Part shown: positions 42,310-44,075 of the stretch, in pieces
Numbering within the stretch: the first letter of the stretch is position 1
How the letters are laid out: every line of letters starts with the position of its first letter
Assembly (NCBI GenBank): GCA_964471235.1
Contig: CAYYGL010000013.1
Span: forward strand, 1 to 44,075
Origin: CAYYGL01 sp964471235
GTDB taxonomy: Bacteria > Calditrichota > Calditrichia > RBG-13-44-9 > J075
Direction: 5' to 3'
DNA: 44,075 bases
Notes under the pieces: model-generated
The model's input: the letters and a program-made list of their open reading frames with translations, nothing else
The model's database searches: none
What the model was told of the DNA's origin: nothing
Translations under genes and position numbers: made by a program

Positions 42310-43080
42310 TCAGGCACGAATTTCCCATACCCCGTAAAGGGCTTCTGCAACTTCCAGGGCATCTATATGGGCTAATTCCGGGTCCGGGGCAAAATAAGCA
42401 AGGGGATTTTCTTTGACATTCTCCGGTAAATCCAATCGATAGTTCAGGATGGGCAGTTCTTCCAGCAGAGAGAACAGCTCCCGGGAGGCGTTTTTATCGA
42501 TTCCGAAATGCGCTTCCAGGAAGTTGCGAATATCATCCCTGCCGATATGATATTCTTCCTTCAACTCATGCCCGAAGCGGTCCACCAATGCCTGTGCAAC
42601 CTGGGCAATGGAATGCCCGCCGCTCAAATCCCGGCACATTTGTTCGTTCAAATCATCAATCAACAACCGGGTTTTTGCCATTATCTCCAACAGACGATGG
42701 AGGTGACTTTCCAGACGGTTTTTTTCGGTGAGCACCCGCGGAAGTTCGGTTTCAATAAATTCTCTATCCGCCTCACTTCGCTCTTCAACTTTCTTTTCCC
42801 AAATGGCTTTGAACTGGTCTTCCGTCAGGAACAGCCATTTGTCAAAATCTTCCGGTTTCTCAATAGGCTTTTCCGGTGGTGCGGCTTTCTTTCCGGTAAT
42901 TTGTTCCTCTTTTTCAATAATTTTTTCCAGTCGATACAAATATTGACTGAGCTGCCGGCGCTCTTCTTCCATCTCTGCCAGCGCCTTCTGCAATGCTTCT
43001 TTATCTTTCTTTACATGTGATTCCATAATCTCATGATCACGTTTCTGAAACCAATCGGAAAATTTTTCCAAAATACTCAT
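42310..43080 (-). CDS. Coiled-coil protein of unknown function
   Basis: A 256-residue protein I do not recognise. It starts MSILEKFSDWFQKRDHEIME and has a strongly charged coiled coil (about 25-70, KDKEALQKALAEMEEERRQL onward), a Pro/Lys linker (AAPPEKPIEKPEDF), a second helical block (about 100-150) and a C-terminal globular part ending YGVWEIRA. No signal peptide or membrane segment is seen, so it is likely cytoplasmic. The ATG at 43080 is chosen because AAGGAG lies 6 bases upstream; an ATG at 43086 abuts that site. It is downstream of the BI-1 gene by about 220 bases. Confidence 0.75.
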   Translation of the reverse strand: MSILEKFSDWFQKRDHEIMESHVKKDKEALQKALAEMEEERRQLSQYLYRLEKIIEKEEQITGKKAAPPEKPIEKPEDFDKWLFLTEDQFKAIWEKKVEERSEADREFIETELPRVLTEKNRLESHLHRLLEIMAKTRLLIDDLNEQMCRDLSGGHSIAQVAQALVDRFGHELKEEYHIGRDDIRNFLEAHFGIDKNASRELFSLLEELPILNYRLDLPENVKENPLAYFAPDPELAHIDALEVAEALYGVWEIRA

Positions 43081-43304
43081 TACCATCTCCTTCAGGTAAA
43101 AATTAGCTATTTGACGCCTATTCCCTATCTTGACTTATCTTGGAACGGAAGAAATGGGATGCGTGATAAGGGACGAGCCGGGAGTGATGAGCATCCGGTA
43201 CCTCCCTTCGCCCCATCAACTCATCTACTCTTCTACGGCTTCACCACTTCTCTGTTAACGATTGCCATACTGAGACGGCGGCTCTCCCCCTATTTTATAT
43301 TTTC

Positions 43305-44006
43305 TCAATTCCGTCTGCCGAAAAATCGGAGCAGCATCAGGAAGAGGTTGACAAAATCCAGGTAAAGCGACAGGGCACCCAGAATTGCCAGTCTACCGAA
43401 ACTGTCGCTATCCGCTCCGGTCATCTCCTCTCCCATCTGGCGGATTTTCTGGGTATCGTAAGCGGTCAACCCCACAAAGATGAGCACCCCCACGGCGGAC
43501 AGAAGCAGGTCGAACAAGGTATTCTGCCAGAAGATATTTACCACAAATGCGATAATCAGCCCCAGTAATCCCATGAACAAAAAATTACCCCAGGAAGTGA
43601 GGTCTTTTTTGGTGACGTAGCCATAAAAGCTGGTGGCGCCAAAGGTTGCCCCGGCAATAAAAAAGGTGGTGGCAACGGAACGAGCGGTATAAATCAACAG
43701 GATTGAGGAAAGGGTAAGCCCATTCAGCACAGAAAAGAGCATAAATAACATGCCGGCAGTGGAAGCAGACAGTCGCTTTACCGCCCCGGACAGGGCAATC
43801 ACCAGCCCGATTTCACCGATAAACAGCACCCAGATCATGTAGCCATTGCCAAAAATCAGGTTCAGCATGGCATCGCTATTCACGGTTAAATATGCGGTCA
43901 AACCGGATAAGCCCAATCCCACCATCATCCAGTTATAAACGGAACGGAGCAGGGCATTTACCTGCGTCACTGCCATTCGGGTTTGGGGAAAACTTTCTTC
44001 TCTCAT
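43305..44006 (-). CDS. Bax inhibitor-1/YccA family membrane protein
   Basis: Seven-helix protein of 233 residues. Characteristic segments are VYNWMMVGLGLSGLTAYLT, the LNGLTLSSILLIYTARSVATTFF helix, FGATSFYGYVTKKDLTSWG and LTAYDTQKIRQMGEEM before the last helix (SLYLDFVNLFLMLLRFFG). Bacterial members are proposed to be Ca2+ leak channels or membrane-protein quality-control partners. AGGAGG lies 6 bases before the ATG. It is predicted to sit in the inner membrane. Confidence 0.93.
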   Translation of the reverse strand: MREESFPQTRMAVTQVNALLRSVYNWMMVGLGLSGLTAYLTVNSDAMLNLIFGNGYMIWVLFIGEIGLVIALSGAVKRLSASTAGMLFMLFSVLNGLTLSSILLIYTARSVATTFFIAGATFGATSFYGYVTKKDLTSWGNFLFMGLLGLIIAFVVNIFWQNTLFDLLLSAVGVLIFVGLTAYDTQKIRQMGEEMTGADSDSFGRLAILGALSLYLDFVNLFLMLLRFFGRRN

Positions 44007-44027
44007 TATGATCCTCCTTAATAGTTT

Positions 44028-44056
44028 TTTATAACGGATTACAAAGATTACTTAAA
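44028..44056 (-). promoter_or_regulatory. Weak promoter candidate for the BI-1 gene
   Basis: On the minus strand TATAAA (44028-44033) with TTTAAG (44051-44056) 17 bases upstream. The -35 match is poor. Confidence 0.25.
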
Positions 44057-44075
44057 CCCTTTGTTATGGTTTTGG

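Overview
The window looks like chromosome from a Gram-negative bacterium of the FCB superphylum, most likely the Calditrichota/KSB1 side (inference, not a database result). The evidence: a large secreted protein ends in a type A (type IX secretion) sorting domain with the NFPNPFNP motif; there is a phosphate-selective-type outer-membrane porin; some promoters look like the TTTG / TAnnTTTG class; and the only ATP synthase/ATPase locus here is V/A-type, not F-type. I saw no tRNA, rRNA or CRISPR array. Almost every gene lies on the minus strand. The exceptions are a plus-strand respiratory cluster and one very large helicase gene.

Layout. 206-3709: secreted T9SS cargo protein. 4177-6080: tryptophan 2,3-dioxygenase plus an atypical SDR lacking the catalytic Tyr and Lys. 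6263-6634: stand-alone response-regulator receiver. 7164-10682: gatB, gatA and tatA. 10931-13685: DUF4321 protein, purQ, purS, pssA and psd. 13983-18020: purC, purB, an HtrA-type protease and a transaldolase-like aldolase; fsa-htrA and htrA-purB overlap as ATGA. 18228-19701: truA and an EcfT/CbiQ-like membrane protein. Together these form a long housekeeping block for purines, phospholipid head groups, tRNA modification/amidation and export.

20333-23732 (plus strand) encodes a Rieske protein with a twin-arginine signal, a fused b6/subunit-IV-type cytochrome b and a membrane-anchored cytochrome c with 12 heme motifs. This is probably a quinol oxidase module that passes electrons to a multiheme periplasmic wire. 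23733-24504 is gene-free and rich in repeat-like sequence. It leads into an AT-rich 1424-residue protein (24505-28779) with a RelE/ParE-like N-terminus, a complete UvrD/Rep SF1 helicase core and a TPR-like solenoid of about 690 residues. This is the most interesting single gene here.

28841-29743 is a patatin-like phospholipase. 29823-39189 is a full nine-gene V-type ATPase operon in the order G/H-I-K-E-C-F-A-B-D, the arrangement of the Enterococcus ntp operon. Its K proteolipid carries every Na+ ligand known from E. hirae NtpK. 39511-42012 holds an FmdE-like protein, an outer-membrane porin and a TauE/SafE exporter. 42310-44006 holds a coiled-coil protein of unknown function and a Bax-inhibitor-1 family protein.

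Several short repeat families recur between genes: an octamer GTGRGRCA array, a heptamer ATCTTTA array, and a GTCAAAAT/ATTTTGAC structured element, each at two loci. Two arrays run into the stop codons of V-ATPase genes.
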